From contig NC_005295.2 in assembly GCF_000026005.1 (NCBI RefSeq), positions 1 to 64,000 on the forward strand: a stretch of DNA of 64,000 nucleotides, read 5' to 3'. The stretch is from Ehrlichia ruminantium str. Welgevonden. Lineage in GTDB: Bacteria > Pseudomonadota > Alphaproteobacteria > Rickettsiales > Anaplasmataceae. A program made the translations under genes and the position numbers. The notes under the pieces are model-generated. The model worked only from the letters and a program-made list of their open reading frames with translations. It was not told where the DNA came from and did no database searches. Of the stretch, positions 19,810 to 29,139 are shown piece after piece. Numbering within the stretch: position 1 is the stretch's first letter; each line of letters starts with the position of its first letter.

Positions 19810-20397
19810 ATGGATTTTCAGGTAGTAATTTTTATATTGTGTTATTTAATAGGATCAATACCATTTGGTTTTATATTATCTTATGTTATAGGCATAGGTG
19901 ATATCAGAAAAACAGGTTCTGGTAACATAGGAGCAACAAACGTTTTTAGAAAAAATAAAAAGTTAGCTTTATTAACATTGTTGTTAGATGCATTAAAAAG
20001 TTTTATATGTGTTGCTATAGCACAGAAATATAATATTGATAACACAATTCTCTTCTTAGCTGCTTTGTTTGCCATTATAGGACATATGTTTCCAGTATAT
20101 TTGTTTTTTAAAGGAGGAAAAGGTGTAGCACCTTTATTGGGATCTCTTATATTTATTGATTACAGAGTTGCTGTATGTTTCTTAACTTTTTGGATTATTT
20201 GTTTTTTACTATGTAAGTATGCATCTTTATCATCCATTGTATCAACTCTGATTGCATTATTATTTATTTGCACTTGTTATACAATAGTACAATCTGTCAT
20301 CTTTACAATCACAGCATTACTAATAATAACACAGCATACTGATAACATTATACGAATGTTAAACAAAAGTGAAAATAAAATAAATTTAAAGCTATGA
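19810..20397 (+). CDS. plsY: Acyl-phosphate:glycerol-3-phosphate acyltransferase
   Basis: Inner-membrane enzyme that makes lysophosphatidic acid, the first step of phospholipid synthesis, from acyl-phosphate. 195 aa with about five hydrophobic segments and the three family motifs: GSIPFGFILS at about 15-24, the glycerol-phosphate site GSGNIGATNVFR at about 37-48, and GHMFPVYLFFKGGKGVA around 94-110. Convergent with ruvC, with only 7 bp between the stop codons. Confidence 0.95.
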   Translation: MDFQVVIFILCYLIGSIPFGFILSYVIGIGDIRKTGSGNIGATNVFRKNKKLALLTLLLDALKSFICVAIAQKYNIDNTILFLAALFAIIGHMFPVYLFFKGGKGVAPLLGSLIFIDYRVAVCFLTFWIICFLLCKYASLSSIVSTLIALLFICTCYTIVQSVIFTITALLIITQHTDNIIRMLNKSENKINLKL

Positions 20398-20404
20398 TAT
20401 TTTT

Positions 20405-20887
20405 TCAAAATGCTTTTATGGAATAGATGTGACATATAGCTACTGCTATAGCATCAGATATATCATAGGTACCATGGCATTTAATATTTAATATATTTTC
20501 GATCATAAAGCATACTTGTTCCTTTTTGGCATGTCCATTTCCTGTAATAGATTTCTTTACACGATTTGCTGAGTATTCAAATAATGGTATACAAGCAACA
20601 TTTAAAGTTAGTAGTAGTACACCTCTGGCATAGCATAGCAATGTTGAAGATTTTGGATTTTTATTTATAAAGATTTCTTCCATAGATGCAGTATCTACTT
20701 TGTAAGAGTTAAGTATGTTCAATAATTCACTGTATATTTTGTTTAGCCTTTCACCAATGGTTTTCTTGTTGCTTGTTAATATAGAACCGTTATCAACCAA
20801 ACGAATTTCATTATAGTTGTTATCATGTACAGACAGTATGGCCCATCCTGTGGAATTTAAGCTTGGATCAATACCTATTATGTTCAT
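20405..20887 (-). CDS. ruvC: Holliday junction resolvase RuvC
   Basis: Endonuclease that resolves recombination junctions with RuvAB. 160 aa, slightly shorter than E. coli RuvC (173). Acidic active-site residues are visible: Asp7 in GIDPSLNSTGW, Glu in SMEEIFINKN near 68, and the C-terminal Asp cluster DISDAIAVAICH. The segment NGHAKKEQV is also conserved. ruvA and ruvB are not adjacent. Confidence 0.95.
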   Translation of the reverse strand: MNIIGIDPSLNSTGWAILSVHDNNYNEIRLVDNGSILTSNKKTIGERLNKIYSELLNILNSYKVDTASMEEIFINKNPKSSTLLCYARGVLLLTLNVACIPLFEYSANRVKKSITGNGHAKKEQVCFMIENILNIKCHGTYDISDAIAVAICHIYSIKAF

Positions 20888-20966
20888 AGTATTTTCAATG
20901 CTAATTATTGCTTTTGCTATGGTATATTTTTCTAATTTATAGAATACTTGTGTGTAAAAACAAGAG

Positions 20967-20989
20967 TGGCTTTTTATTTTTTATAGCCA
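20967..20989 (-). terminator. Weak hairpin downstream of cytochrome oxidase subunit III
   Basis: Read on the minus strand, TGGCT pairs with AGCCA around an A/T loop, followed shortly by a T run. It lies about 90 bases after the coxC stop codon. The stem is only 5 bp, so this is a tentative call. Confidence 0.3.
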
Positions 20990-21075
20990 TAATTACTATT
21001 ATAGATAAATAGCAAATCAAAAAAATGCGAATCCTCATTAATAAATAATTGAGATAACATGTTATATATGTAAAA

Positions 21076-21900
21076 TTATGAGCTTATCCAATATAGAAAG
21101 ACAAATAACAATAGCCATATTACGTCAACAAAATGCCAATACCATACTGCACATTCAAATCCTATGTGATCTTCTGGGGATAATTGATTTTTCCTGGCTC
21201 TGAACCAACATATGATTAAAAATATAGTACCAATTATAACGTGTGCTCCGTGAAACCCTGTTATCATATAAAAGTTTGAAGCATATATAGCTTTTTCTCC
21301 AGTTTCATGAAAAGCAAAATCTGTATGTGTATACTCTATAGCTTGAAATATTGAAAATATTATACCTAATACTATGGTTGCTCCTAGCATTTTTAGTACT
21401 GAACCAATATCCTTATTAATTAAGGAGTAATGAGACCATGTTAGTGTACAGCCAGATAATAGTAGTATTATAGTATTTAAAAAAGGTAAAGACCATGGAT
21501 CTAATGGTGTAATGTTACGTGGAGGCCAAGTAATCAGATCACCAGGAATAAAATTATCAAATGTATATACAGGAAAAAGCCAAGCTTTGAAAAATGACCA
21601 AAAGAATACGAAAAAGAACATAGATTCTGAAAGTATAAATGCAGCCATTGCCAATCTTAGTCCTTTTTTTACAATTTCTGTATGACATTTATCTCTTATT
21701 GCTTCCGTTATTACATCTTTCCACCACTTATAAAGTGTGATACTGACAGAAGTTAGTCCAACTAGCAGAAGTAGTTTACCCATGTAAAAATTTCTGATTG
21801 TTCCAACTGCACCTAAAGCTGTCACTATAATTGTTATTGAGAAAAGCAAGGGCCATGGACTAGGATTTACTAAATGATAATCATGTAGTTTTCCTTTCAT
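21076..21900 (-). CDS. ctaE: Cytochrome c oxidase subunit III
   Basis: Seven-helix inner-membrane subunit of the aa3-type terminal oxidase. The 274 aa begin with the typical KGKLHDYHLVNPSPWPLL. They also contain FILSESMFFFVFFWSFFKAWL (helix III with the conserved Glu), ITPLDPWSLPFLNTIILLLSG, GFHGAHVIIGT and the C-terminal HFVDVIWLLLFVFLYW. Subunits I and II are not in the window, so the coxABC genes are split as is usual in Rickettsiales. Confidence 0.96.
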   Translation of the reverse strand: MKGKLHDYHLVNPSPWPLLFSITIIVTALGAVGTIRNFYMGKLLLLVGLTSVSITLYKWWKDVITEAIRDKCHTEIVKKGLRLAMAAFILSESMFFFVFFWSFFKAWLFPVYTFDNFIPGDLITWPPRNITPLDPWSLPFLNTIILLLSGCTLTWSHYSLINKDIGSVLKMLGATIVLGIIFSIFQAIEYTHTDFAFHETGEKAIYASNFYMITGFHGAHVIIGTIFLIICWFRARKNQLSPEDHIGFECAVWYWHFVDVIWLLLFVFLYWISS

Positions 21901-21994
21901 TCCAAATCCCTAGCAAATTAGTGTTATAAAGTTTTTATAGTTAAGGCAGTGCGTTGTCAAGTTTATATTTTATCATTAAGATATTAATAGTATA

Positions 21995-23002
21995 TTAAGT
22001 TATAGATTTGACGAATTCTACTAAAGCCTGTACATTTTCTACAGGAGTGCTTGGAATGATTCCATGTCCTAAGTTGAATATAAGTGGTTCTTCTTTCATT
22101 ATGTTAATTATTTTTTTTGCTTGAGAAATAGCACCTTCTTTATCATATGCTAGTAAGTATGGATCTATATTTCCTTGTATTATTGAGGGTATGTTTTCTT
22201 TTGCCCAAAACATTGGAACACTGTAATCTATACTTGTAACTGATACATTTGTTTCTTGTGTAAACTTTTTATATAATACTCCTGCTCCTTTGGGAAAGCC
22301 TATAAACGGAAAATCTGGATATGTTTTTCGTACACTTGATATTATTTCCTTTGTAGGGTTTATTATCCATCTTTCAAACTCTTCGCATGATAAAACTCCT
22401 GCATTACTGTCAAAGATCTGTAGCACATTTACACCACTTTCTATTTGTTTTATTAGGTATGAAATTGTTACTTCTGTGATCTTATCTATAATTTTTTCTA
22501 AGTTTCTATTTTTAATGTAACACATTTCTTTTATTTTTGAGAAATTTTTATCTCTTCCTATCATATAGGTAGCTACAGTCCACGGTCCTCCTGCAAATCC
22601 TATTAGTGCTTTATCTTTATGTAGGCACTGTCTTACTTCTTTAATGCTTTGAAAAACATTGCTAAGATGTGAAAGTATTTCGCTGTTTGAAATGTTGTTT
22701 ATCTCTTGATAGCTTGATATTTCTTTTAGTTCAGGTCCTTTGTCTTTTGTGAAGGTTACTTTGCATCCTAAAGCATCTGGTATTACAAGGATGTCTGAAA
22801 ATATTATTGCAGCATCTAAGTTGAAACGTTTTATCGGTTGTAGGGTGATTTCTTTGACTATTTCTGGATTGTAGCACATTTCTAAAAAGCTGGGAGCGTT
22901 TTTTGCAATTTTTTGATATTCTGGTAGGTATCTTCCTGCTTGTCTCATAAACCATATTGGTATGTTTTTTTGCCTTGTCTTGCTTTCTATTGTTTTTAAC
23001 AT
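21995..23002 (-). CDS. hemE: Uroporphyrinogen decarboxylase
   Basis: Decarboxylates uroporphyrinogen III to coproporphyrinogen III in heme synthesis. 335 aa with the N-terminal signature PIWFMRQAGRYLPEYQ, then IIFSDILVIPDALG, GFAGGPWTVATYMI and a C-terminal FNLGHGIIPSTPVENV. An unusually strong ribosome-binding site (aggaggcac) lies just before the ATG. The region upstream, shared with the divergent CBS-domain gene, is the presumed replication origin. Confidence 0.97.
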   Translation of the reverse strand: MLKTIESKTRQKNIPIWFMRQAGRYLPEYQKIAKNAPSFLEMCYNPEIVKEITLQPIKRFNLDAAIIFSDILVIPDALGCKVTFTKDKGPELKEISSYQEINNISNSEILSHLSNVFQSIKEVRQCLHKDKALIGFAGGPWTVATYMIGRDKNFSKIKEMCYIKNRNLEKIIDKITEVTISYLIKQIESGVNVLQIFDSNAGVLSCEEFERWIINPTKEIISSVRKTYPDFPFIGFPKGAGVLYKKFTQETNVSVTSIDYSVPMFWAKENIPSIIQGNIDPYLLAYDKEGAISQAKKIINIMKEEPLIFNLGHGIIPSTPVENVQALVEFVKSIT

Positions 23003-23418
23003 TATGTGCCTCCTGTAGAATTTATATTATAGTATCCTTATAGATAGTTGTTATAGTTGATCCCTGTGAATTATGTTGATAAAACTTGTTTTTGCAAGTA
23101 CATATGTCAAAATTTTGTATGTGTAATTTTGTGAATAACTCTGTTAATAAAGTATGTATTATACTGATTTTCTAGCATAATGTGTGTTTATAAGTAATAT
23201 GTTAATTATGTTGATAAGTATAGTTTTGGTGAACATGTTATGTGTCGATTACAGCAATCCTTTTTATCTTCTTAACTTTGTTAATAACTATATGATAGTA
23301 TGTGAATAACTTTTACTTACATGTTTTGTCTTTGGTTATTAACAGATTTGCTAACATAAACTTTATGTAGAAAATAAAGTTTTGGATAGTATACTTAGGC
23401 AATGGTAAAAAATTATAA
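23003..23418. other. oriC: Presumed chromosomal replication origin (oriC)
   Basis: 416 bp between divergent hemE and a COG1253-type CBS-domain gene, the neighbourhood at which oriC has been placed in Wolbachia and related Anaplasmataceae. It holds two perfect DnaA boxes in the same orientation, TGTGAATAA at 23130-23138 and 23301-23309 (TTATTCACA on the minus strand), and one-mismatch boxes at 23065-23073 and 23336-23344, within very A+T-rich DNA. No full CtrA site (TTAA-N7-TTAA) was found. Strand composition is A/C-rich to the left and T/G-rich to the right, as expected at an origin. Activity is inferred. Confidence 0.8.
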
Positions 23419-24291
23419 ATGTATATGAGTGATAAACTTTCTGATAATAGTGAGGATGGTTTTTCTTTTTTTGAATCACTATGTGTTAAGTTAGTCTCAT
23501 TAATATTAAAAAAAATGCCTAGACTAAAAAAAGAGGTAGAAAGTACTCTAATTGCTGATAGTCAGTGTTTTAGTAATTCTCGCATGTTTCATAATCTTGT
23601 GAAATTTAATGATTGTTTAGTAAGGGATATAATGATTCCTAGAACTGAAATTTATGCTGTAGATATTGCAGATATACCTGATAGTAAAAGTTTAACTGAT
23701 AAATTAATTAAGGGACAATATACGAGAATTCCAGCATATGAAAATAATTTAGATAACATAATAGGGTTTATTCATATTAAAGATATAATTTCAAATTTTG
23801 ATAAAATCTTTAATGTCAAAAATATAATTAGAACAATAATCTGTATTCCTCCATCAATGAAAGCAGTAAATTTATTTATAAAGATGCAATCTTCACATAC
23901 ACATGTCGCAATTGTTATTGATGAGTATGGTGGAACAGAAGGTTTAGTAACTATGGCGGACTTAATTGAAGAGATAGTAGGTAATATAGATGATGAGCAT
24001 GACACTCCTACTGTTCCGAGTATTGTAAACATTTCTGATAATAAAATTGAAGTAAACGCTAGAGTTCTAGTAAAAACCTTAGAGGAAACTTTTAATATTG
24101 ATTTCAGAGATTGTAAAGAAGATGATTATGTGACAATAGGTGGTTTGATTTTATCTATGATTGGTAGAGTGCCTATAATCAATGAAGTCTTTGAACATAA
24201 AAGTGGTGCTGTATTTTATATTAAAGAAGCAGATGATAGATGTATATATAAGATTGTTATTGATTTGAGTAATGTGGGAAAGATTGATTAA
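23419..24291 (+). CDS. CBS-domain protein, CorC/TlyC family
   Basis: 290 aa, COG1253 type, without the N-terminal DUF21 membrane domain. The start of the paired CBS region is NDCLVRDIMIPRTEIYAV (about 69-86), then IPAYENNLDNIIGFIHIKDI, the second CBS segment HTHVAIVIDEYGGTEGLVTMADLIEEIVGNIDDEHD, and a C-terminal CorC/HlyC transporter-associated domain. Members are annotated as hemolysin C or Mg/Co-efflux accessory proteins; the real function is unknown. An ATG at codon 3 is an alternative start. The ends overlap the convergent prohead protease gene by 4 bp. Confidence 0.88.
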   Translation: MYMSDKLSDNSEDGFSFFESLCVKLVSLILKKMPRLKKEVESTLIADSQCFSNSRMFHNLVKFNDCLVRDIMIPRTEIYAVDIADIPDSKSLTDKLIKGQYTRIPAYENNLDNIIGFIHIKDIISNFDKIFNVKNIIRTIICIPPSMKAVNLFIKMQSSHTHVAIVIDEYGGTEGLVTMADLIEEIVGNIDDEHDTPTVPSIVNISDNKIEVNARVLVKTLEETFNIDFRDCKEDDYVTIGGLILSMIGRVPIINEVFEHKSGAVFYIKEADDRCIYKIVIDLSNVGKID

Positions 24292-24824
24292 AAGTCGATC
24301 ATTGATTTTAAGTTATCTAGTACAGATTTAGCTTTTATAAAATATGATGTAATTGGATTCTTCTGAATATTTTTAACGTCGATAACTTTTGATTGTGTAT
24401 TAGCTGGAAATGTTACTAAACTAATTTCCCATAGGGAGATTTTTTTTAATGTTCTTATTCCTGTTTTAAAGTCTGTGTTATAATCTACTGCTTGATATCC
24501 TATAGATAATGCATTAATGATACCGTTTTTGAGCATTAGATATGCTTCTTTTCCTTTTTGTAAGTCTAGTAGTAAATTTGCTTTTACATAAAGTCCTATG
24601 TGATCCTCACTCATACTTATAATATTCCCTATAGGTTCTGTAGAATTATGTTGCCATAGCAATTTTATTCTATGGAAATCTTTTATAGTAGAGCTAAATG
24701 CTCCTGGTATTATTATATCTTTTTGTCTATCGACAACATTAAATACGCTTGCATAACCTGAAAAAATTCCACAATTTTTTATATTTTTATTAGATAAAAA
24801 TAAGTTACATGTTTTTTGTTGCAT
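24288..24824 (-). CDS. HK97-type prohead protease (phage or gene-transfer-agent relic)
   Basis: 178 aa of the U35 peptidase family, which processes head proteins during capsid maturation. FSGYASVFNVVDRQKDIIIPGAF is the family's N-terminal signature. Candidate catalytic residues are His59 in LWQHN and Ser107 in LSIGY, followed by LWEISLVTFPAN. It follows the portal gene on the same strand, the head-gene order of HK97-like phages and of the Rhodobacter gene transfer agent. The next gene expected, the major capsid, is absent; a cellular gene sits there. The frame is intact, which suggests retained function. Confidence 0.88.
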   Translation of the reverse strand: MQQKTCNLFLSNKNIKNCGIFSGYASVFNVVDRQKDIIIPGAFSSTIKDFHRIKLLWQHNSTEPIGNIISMSEDHIGLYVKANLLLDLQKGKEAYLMLKNGIINALSIGYQAVDYNTDFKTGIRTLKKISLWEISLVTFPANTQSKVIDVKNIQKNPITSYFIKAKSVLDNLKSMIDF

Positions 24825-25215
24825 AAAAAGTTTATATTAGTTGAAAAATTTGGAGTTTAAGTAATACATTACTTAATTTTGTAATTTAATTGAGATTTTA
24901 GTCAAAGCACTTAGATTTGTTGTTGTGTTATTGATATAGAGTACCAAGTTTTTACTGTTAAAATCTAGATGGAAAATTTAAAATAAAATTAAGTTATGAA
25001 TATATAAAAGTATTGTGTTGTTTAACTTGTGTATTGAATAATATTAAACTATGTTGATTTGATATAAATTTGGTCTTTTATGTAATTGGGAGCAGGTCTG
25101 ATTATGTTGTTTGTAAGCTCCTTTATTTTACAATTAAATAGCAAATTCAAAATGATTATTTGAGTAGTATTCTTTGATTTGCACATATTTAGTATGTATT
25201 ATTTTTGCCTATTAT
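24825..25215. other. Spacer between portal and protease genes
   Basis: About 390 bp with no plausible gene. In tailed phages these two genes are normally adjacent, so this gap probably marks decayed or deleted material. Composition on the plus strand is already T/G-rich. Confidence 0.5.
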
Positions 25216-26412
25216 TTATAGTATATTTCCATTATCTAGTGGTGGTAATCCAAAAGCAGCTCTTTTTTCATTTATAGTCATAAAAGTTGCATTCTCTACA
25301 TATTGCCATAATTGTTTTCTTTTTTCTGTGAGTACAGAAATAGAATCTTTATCATACGATAGGAATATGTTATTTCCAAATTTAGGGGTTAACCAATTAT
25401 TAAAGTGTGAAATAATGTTATCTAAATGTGGTAGTACTGTTTGTTCCCATAGTGATAGCCTTGCTTCTATAAGATTGCTGTAAGTATTATCTCCTGGTAT
25501 GCCTAGTAATTGTGGTGGTACTCCAAATGCTAATGCAATATCACGTGCTGAACTATGTTTTGATTCTATGAAATCCATATCTTTGGGGGATAGACTCATC
25601 TCTTTCCATTCTAGTCCTCCTTCTAATAATATAGGTCTACCTGCATTTCTTGGTCCTGAATAAAAGTCGTCAACTTGAGCTTTTAAACGATTATATTGTT
25701 CTTGAGTTAAACTACCATTATTGGTATTTTTTGCATTCACAATTAAAGCTCCACTTGGTCTTGCTCCATTTTGTAACATTGCTTGATTCCAAGATCCAGC
25801 CTGATTATGTTGGTCTATACTATATGAAGCTGCTTCTATAGGAGATAATCCATACCAGTCATTTAATGGATGGAAATTTTTTATATGTAATATTTGTGAG
25901 TAATTTGTTAATTTATTAATCTTGTAGTCAAGAGTGTAGTCATTTATTGCATAGCGATAAGAATATGGTCTATTATCTCTTCCTGGAATAATTTCTACTC
26001 TATCTGGTCGTAATAAATGTAATTCTTTAGGAACCATGTTATTATTTTCTATCATCAAAATATAAGCATTACCGCTAATTAGTTTATAGGTAAGGATGCC
26101 TTCAATAAATTCCGCTTTTGAGATTGTATTATTGGGTTGTGATATTAATTTTAATAGTGGATGATTTTTTATTTGAAATGTATCATTTTTTATGTTCTTA
26201 TTTAAAATAATAGGAACAGATGCTGCTGCAGAAGCAATCATATGAATTGATCTAAATGCAATTACATTTTTTATGTATCCATTTTCTGCAAAACTTCTAT
26301 AATCTCTACTTTTCCATATTGCTTCAGCAGTTAATTGTATAGGAATTGAAAAGGTATAAGAATTGTCTAAGATGGATTTTTTCTTTGAAAAGAAGTTCAT
26401 ATTTAAACTCAT
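25216..26412 (-). CDS. HK97-family phage portal protein
   Basis: 398 aa, full length for the family. The portal forms the dodecameric DNA-entry ring of a phage head. Recognisable segments are the YIKNVIAFRSIHMIASAAASVP region near the N-terminus, LLRPDRVEIIPG, the IKNFHPLNDWYGLSPIEAA motif and AFGVPPQLLGIPGDNTYSN. No terminase, tail or integrase gene is nearby, and no attachment repeat was seen, so this is not a functional prophage. Rickettsiales genomes keep scattered gene-transfer-agent-like head genes, which is the likeliest origin. Confidence 0.9.
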   Translation of the reverse strand: MSLNMNFFSKKKSILDNSYTFSIPIQLTAEAIWKSRDYRSFAENGYIKNVIAFRSIHMIASAAASVPIILNKNIKNDTFQIKNHPLLKLISQPNNTISKAEFIEGILTYKLISGNAYILMIENNNMVPKELHLLRPDRVEIIPGRDNRPYSYRYAINDYTLDYKINKLTNYSQILHIKNFHPLNDWYGLSPIEAASYSIDQHNQAGSWNQAMLQNGARPSGALIVNAKNTNNGSLTQEQYNRLKAQVDDFYSGPRNAGRPILLEGGLEWKEMSLSPKDMDFIESKHSSARDIALAFGVPPQLLGIPGDNTYSNLIEARLSLWEQTVLPHLDNIISHFNNWLTPKFGNNIFLSYDKDSISVLTEKRKQLWQYVENATFMTINEKRAAFGLPPLDNGNIL

Positions 26413-26680
26413 AGTGTATAATTTTTATTGAGTTGTTTTCATTTCAGCATATACTGATAGTACAAGATTTATGAAGTAGTTAATGATTATCATGCAGGTA
26501 CTTAGTTGTTAAGTATCCGTAGGTTAATGTTACCCATTAAATGATGTAATCTTTATTTTATATATTTATAATACATTTTACTTGTATAAGTGTGGAAGCT
26601 ATTTTCTGAATTTCTTGTTAGTTATGTGTTTGCATTTTTTACAAAGTTAAGAATTTTTCATTTTAAGTAACCAGTATATT

Positions 26681-27430
26681 ATGGGTTATATTACTAAAAG
26701 AATACAAACAGCATTTGATAGTGCTGCTAGTTCATATGATAAATTTTCTTGGATACAAAGTATAGTTGTGACTAAAATATGTAGTCTTGTGACGTTAGAA
26801 AATGAGAGAAGTAAAATATTAGATGTAGGATGTGGTACTGGTAGTGTTGGTAAGCTATTAAATATAGAGGGTCATGATTTTATTCAAATGGATTTATCTT
26901 ATGAGATGTGTATTTTAGCCAATAACAAAAATAATAATTTATCAGTAAATTGCGATTTTGATCTAATGCCGTTTTGTCAAAATTATTTTGATGTTATTAT
27001 TGCTTCTATGGTTTTACAATGGTCTTGTGATATTAATTTGTCTTTACTGGAATTAGTAAGGGTTATGAAATCAGATGGTACATTATATATTGCAATTCCA
27101 ATAAATGGTACTTTGGTGGAGTTAAATAATGTACTTGAAAAAGTTGGAGGAGTTGTTAATAAGTTTTATACAGTGGACGAGTTGATAGGTATTGTTAGTT
27201 TAATTGGTCTGAAGATACAATATTTGTTTTGTTTGAGTTATAGACAGTATCATAGATCTTTTCGTGCTTTTCTATCGAATATGAAGCTAACAGGAGTCTA
27301 TGTAAAAAAATATAGTAATAATGTATCATATAATATATTTAATCTAGGAAAAATGTATAGTGAAATGTATTCATTAGGAGACTGTGTTTTCAACTCATGG
27401 AATATTATGTATTTAATTATTAAAAAGTAG
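26681..27430 (+). CDS. bioC: Malonyl-ACP O-methyltransferase BioC
   Basis: S-adenosylmethionine-dependent methyltransferase that starts pimeloyl synthesis for biotin. 249 aa with the BioC-like N-terminus [21 protein letters not shown], the binding motif [15 protein letters not shown] at about 46-60, DLSYEMC and MVLQWSCD. It lies 17 bp before nadA on the same strand and is probably co-transcribed with it. General class I methyltransferases look similar, but the N-terminal and VLQW motifs favour BioC. Confidence 0.85.
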   Translation: MGYITKRIQTAFDSAASSYDKFSWIQSIVVTKICSLVTLENERSKILDVGCGTGSVGKLLNIEGHDFIQMDLSYEMCILANNKNNNLSVNCDFDLMPFCQNYFDVIIASMVLQWSCDINLSLLELVRVMKSDGTLYIAIPINGTLVELNNVLEKVGGVVNKFYTVDELIGIVSLIGLKIQYLFCLSYRQYHRSFRAFLSNMKLTGVYVKKYSNNVSYNIFNLGKMYSEMYSLGDCVFNSWNIMYLIIKK

Positions 27431-27447
27431 GTTTTTATAATAATGTG

Positions 27448-28392
27448 ATGAAAGAACTTGATGTTACACAACTATCTAATGAGATACGTCGTTTAGCTGA
27501 GTACAGCAATGCAGTAATTCTTGCTCATTATTATCAAGATCCAGAAATACAAGACATAGCTGATTTTATTGGTGATTCTTTAGAGTTATCTAGAAAAGCT
27601 GAAAGTACAACAGCAGATGTTATTGTATTTTGTGGTGTATATTTTATGGCTGAGGTTGCTAAAATTATTAATCCTCTAAAAAAAGTTTTGTTACCAGATT
27701 TAAGAGCTGGGTGTTCTTTAGCTGATTCTTGTGATGCTAAAAGCTTCAAAAAATTTCGTGAGTTACATAAAGACTGTGTTTCAATTACATATATAAATTC
27801 TTCTGCAGAGGTAAAAGCATATTCTGATATAATTTGTACTTCCTCAAGTGCTGAAAAAATTATAAAGCAAATACCGGAAGATAAAAAAATCCTTTTTGCT
27901 CCAGATAAATTTTTAGGAAGTTTTCTTGAGAAGAAAACTAATAGGAAATTTATTTTATGGCCAGGTACATGTATTGTGCATGAGAGTTTTTCTGAGAAGG
28001 AATTGATAAATATAATGACTAGACATAGTAAAGCATATGTTTTAGCTCATCCTGAATGTCCAGATCATTTATTAAGACATGCTCATTTTATTGGATCTAC
28101 AACTCAATTACTAAAATTTTCTGCTGAAAGACCTAATTCGGAATTTATCATATTAACTGAAGAAGGAATCATTCACCAGATGAAAAAGATGTCTTATGGG
28201 AGTACTTTCTATACAGTTGGTACTTCTTATGAAGTATGTAGTTCATGTAATAAGTGTCCACATATGAGATTGAATACTTTAGAAAAGTTGTATTTGTGTT
28301 TAAAAAATGGTTATCCTGAAGTTAATTTAGACACCAAAATTAGTGTTATGGCTAAGGAATCATTAGATGCTATGTTGAGAATGACTTGTTAG
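27448..28392 (+). CDS. nadA: Quinolinate synthase A
   Basis: [4Fe-4S] enzyme condensing iminoaspartate with dihydroxyacetone phosphate to quinolinate. 314 aa from the ATG at 27448; a GTG directly before it is a possible start. Signatures are [50 protein letters not shown], the cluster cysteine in [15 protein letters not shown] and the C-terminal [10 protein letters not shown] cluster ligand. With nadC (18869-19702) it provides NAD precursors. Confidence 0.96.
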   Translation: MKELDVTQLSNEIRRLAEYSNAVILAHYYQDPEIQDIADFIGDSLELSRKAESTTADVIVFCGVYFMAEVAKIINPLKKVLLPDLRAGCSLADSCDAKSFKKFRELHKDCVSITYINSSAEVKAYSDIICTSSSAEKIIKQIPEDKKILFAPDKFLGSFLEKKTNRKFILWPGTCIVHESFSEKELINIMTRHSKAYVLAHPECPDHLLRHAHFIGSTTQLLKFSAERPNSEFIILTEEGIIHQMKKMSYGSTFYTVGTSYEVCSSCNKCPHMRLNTLEKLYLCLKNGYPEVNLDTKISVMAKESLDAMLRMTC

Positions 28393-28551
28393 GTAATTAT
28401 TGTATATAAAAAACGTGAGTGTGATTGTAAAAATATATAATTTTATCTTATCAGTTGTTAATATGCAACATACTTGAGCACACTATGTTACTTATCTTAT
28501 TAACTGAAAAAAACATTAAGTGTCTTTTTATACATCACAATGTGAGCTTAA

Positions 28552-28929
28552 CTATGTATTCAGATTTTCATTAAAATAAATAAACTTGTCTTTTTTGTAC
28601 TTATAAGATTCTGCTTCTGGTAGAGGTGATTTACGGGAAGTTATATTTTCCCATTTTTTAGAAAACTCTCTATTTATTTCATAAAACTTTTTGAAACTTT
28701 TCTGTTCATCATTTAATACATTGTTGTCAGATTCTAAAATATCCTTTATGGAATCATCTGCTATGATTGCATCAATTGGACATTCAGGTATACATACACC
28801 ACAGTCTATACACTGATCTGGATCTATAACCAACATATTGGGGCCTTCATAGAAACAATCCACGGGACAAACCTCAACACAATCAGTATATTTGCATTTT
28901 ATGCACCTATCCGTGATAAAGTGTGTCAT
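28552..28929 (-). CDS. fdxA: Seven-iron ferredoxin FdxA
   Basis: Soluble electron carrier with one [3Fe-4S] and one [4Fe-4S] cluster. The 125 aa show cysteines at 9, 12, 17, 21, 25, 40, 43, 46 and 50. Positions 9, 17 and 50 and positions 21, 40, 43 and 46 match the cluster ligands of Azotobacter ferredoxin I, shifted by one residue. The C-terminal half (about 65-125) is the typical charged FdxA extension. Convergent with nadA. Confidence 0.93.
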   Translation of the reverse strand: MTHFITDRCIKCKYTDCVEVCPVDCFYEGPNMLVIDPDQCIDCGVCIPECPIDAIIADDSIKDILESDNNVLNDEQKSFKKFYEINREFSKKWENITSRKSPLPEAESYKYKKDKFIYFNENLNT

Positions 28930-29139
28930 AACAGATTTGTTAATAATAAAGTAAGAGTTTACATTGTAATGTTTTTCCTTTCTAAGTTCAATTAATATTT
29001 TTATTGATCATAAATTATTGGTTGTGATATAGAATAAAAAATTTAGATCTGTTTTATATCTAACATACTATGTAAGTTTGGTCGTTTGTATAAAATCTGA
29101 TTTAAATAGAATGTCATTTTAATATTTTAGGGGAATTTT

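Noticed and set aside
23003-23418. CtrA-controlled origin
   Set aside because: TTAA motifs are present, but no pair has the N7 spacing of a CtrA box (nearest is TTAACTTTGTTAA with N5).
24288-26412. Functional prophage
   Set aside because: Only portal and protease are present, with no integrase, terminase, capsid, tail genes or attachment repeats.
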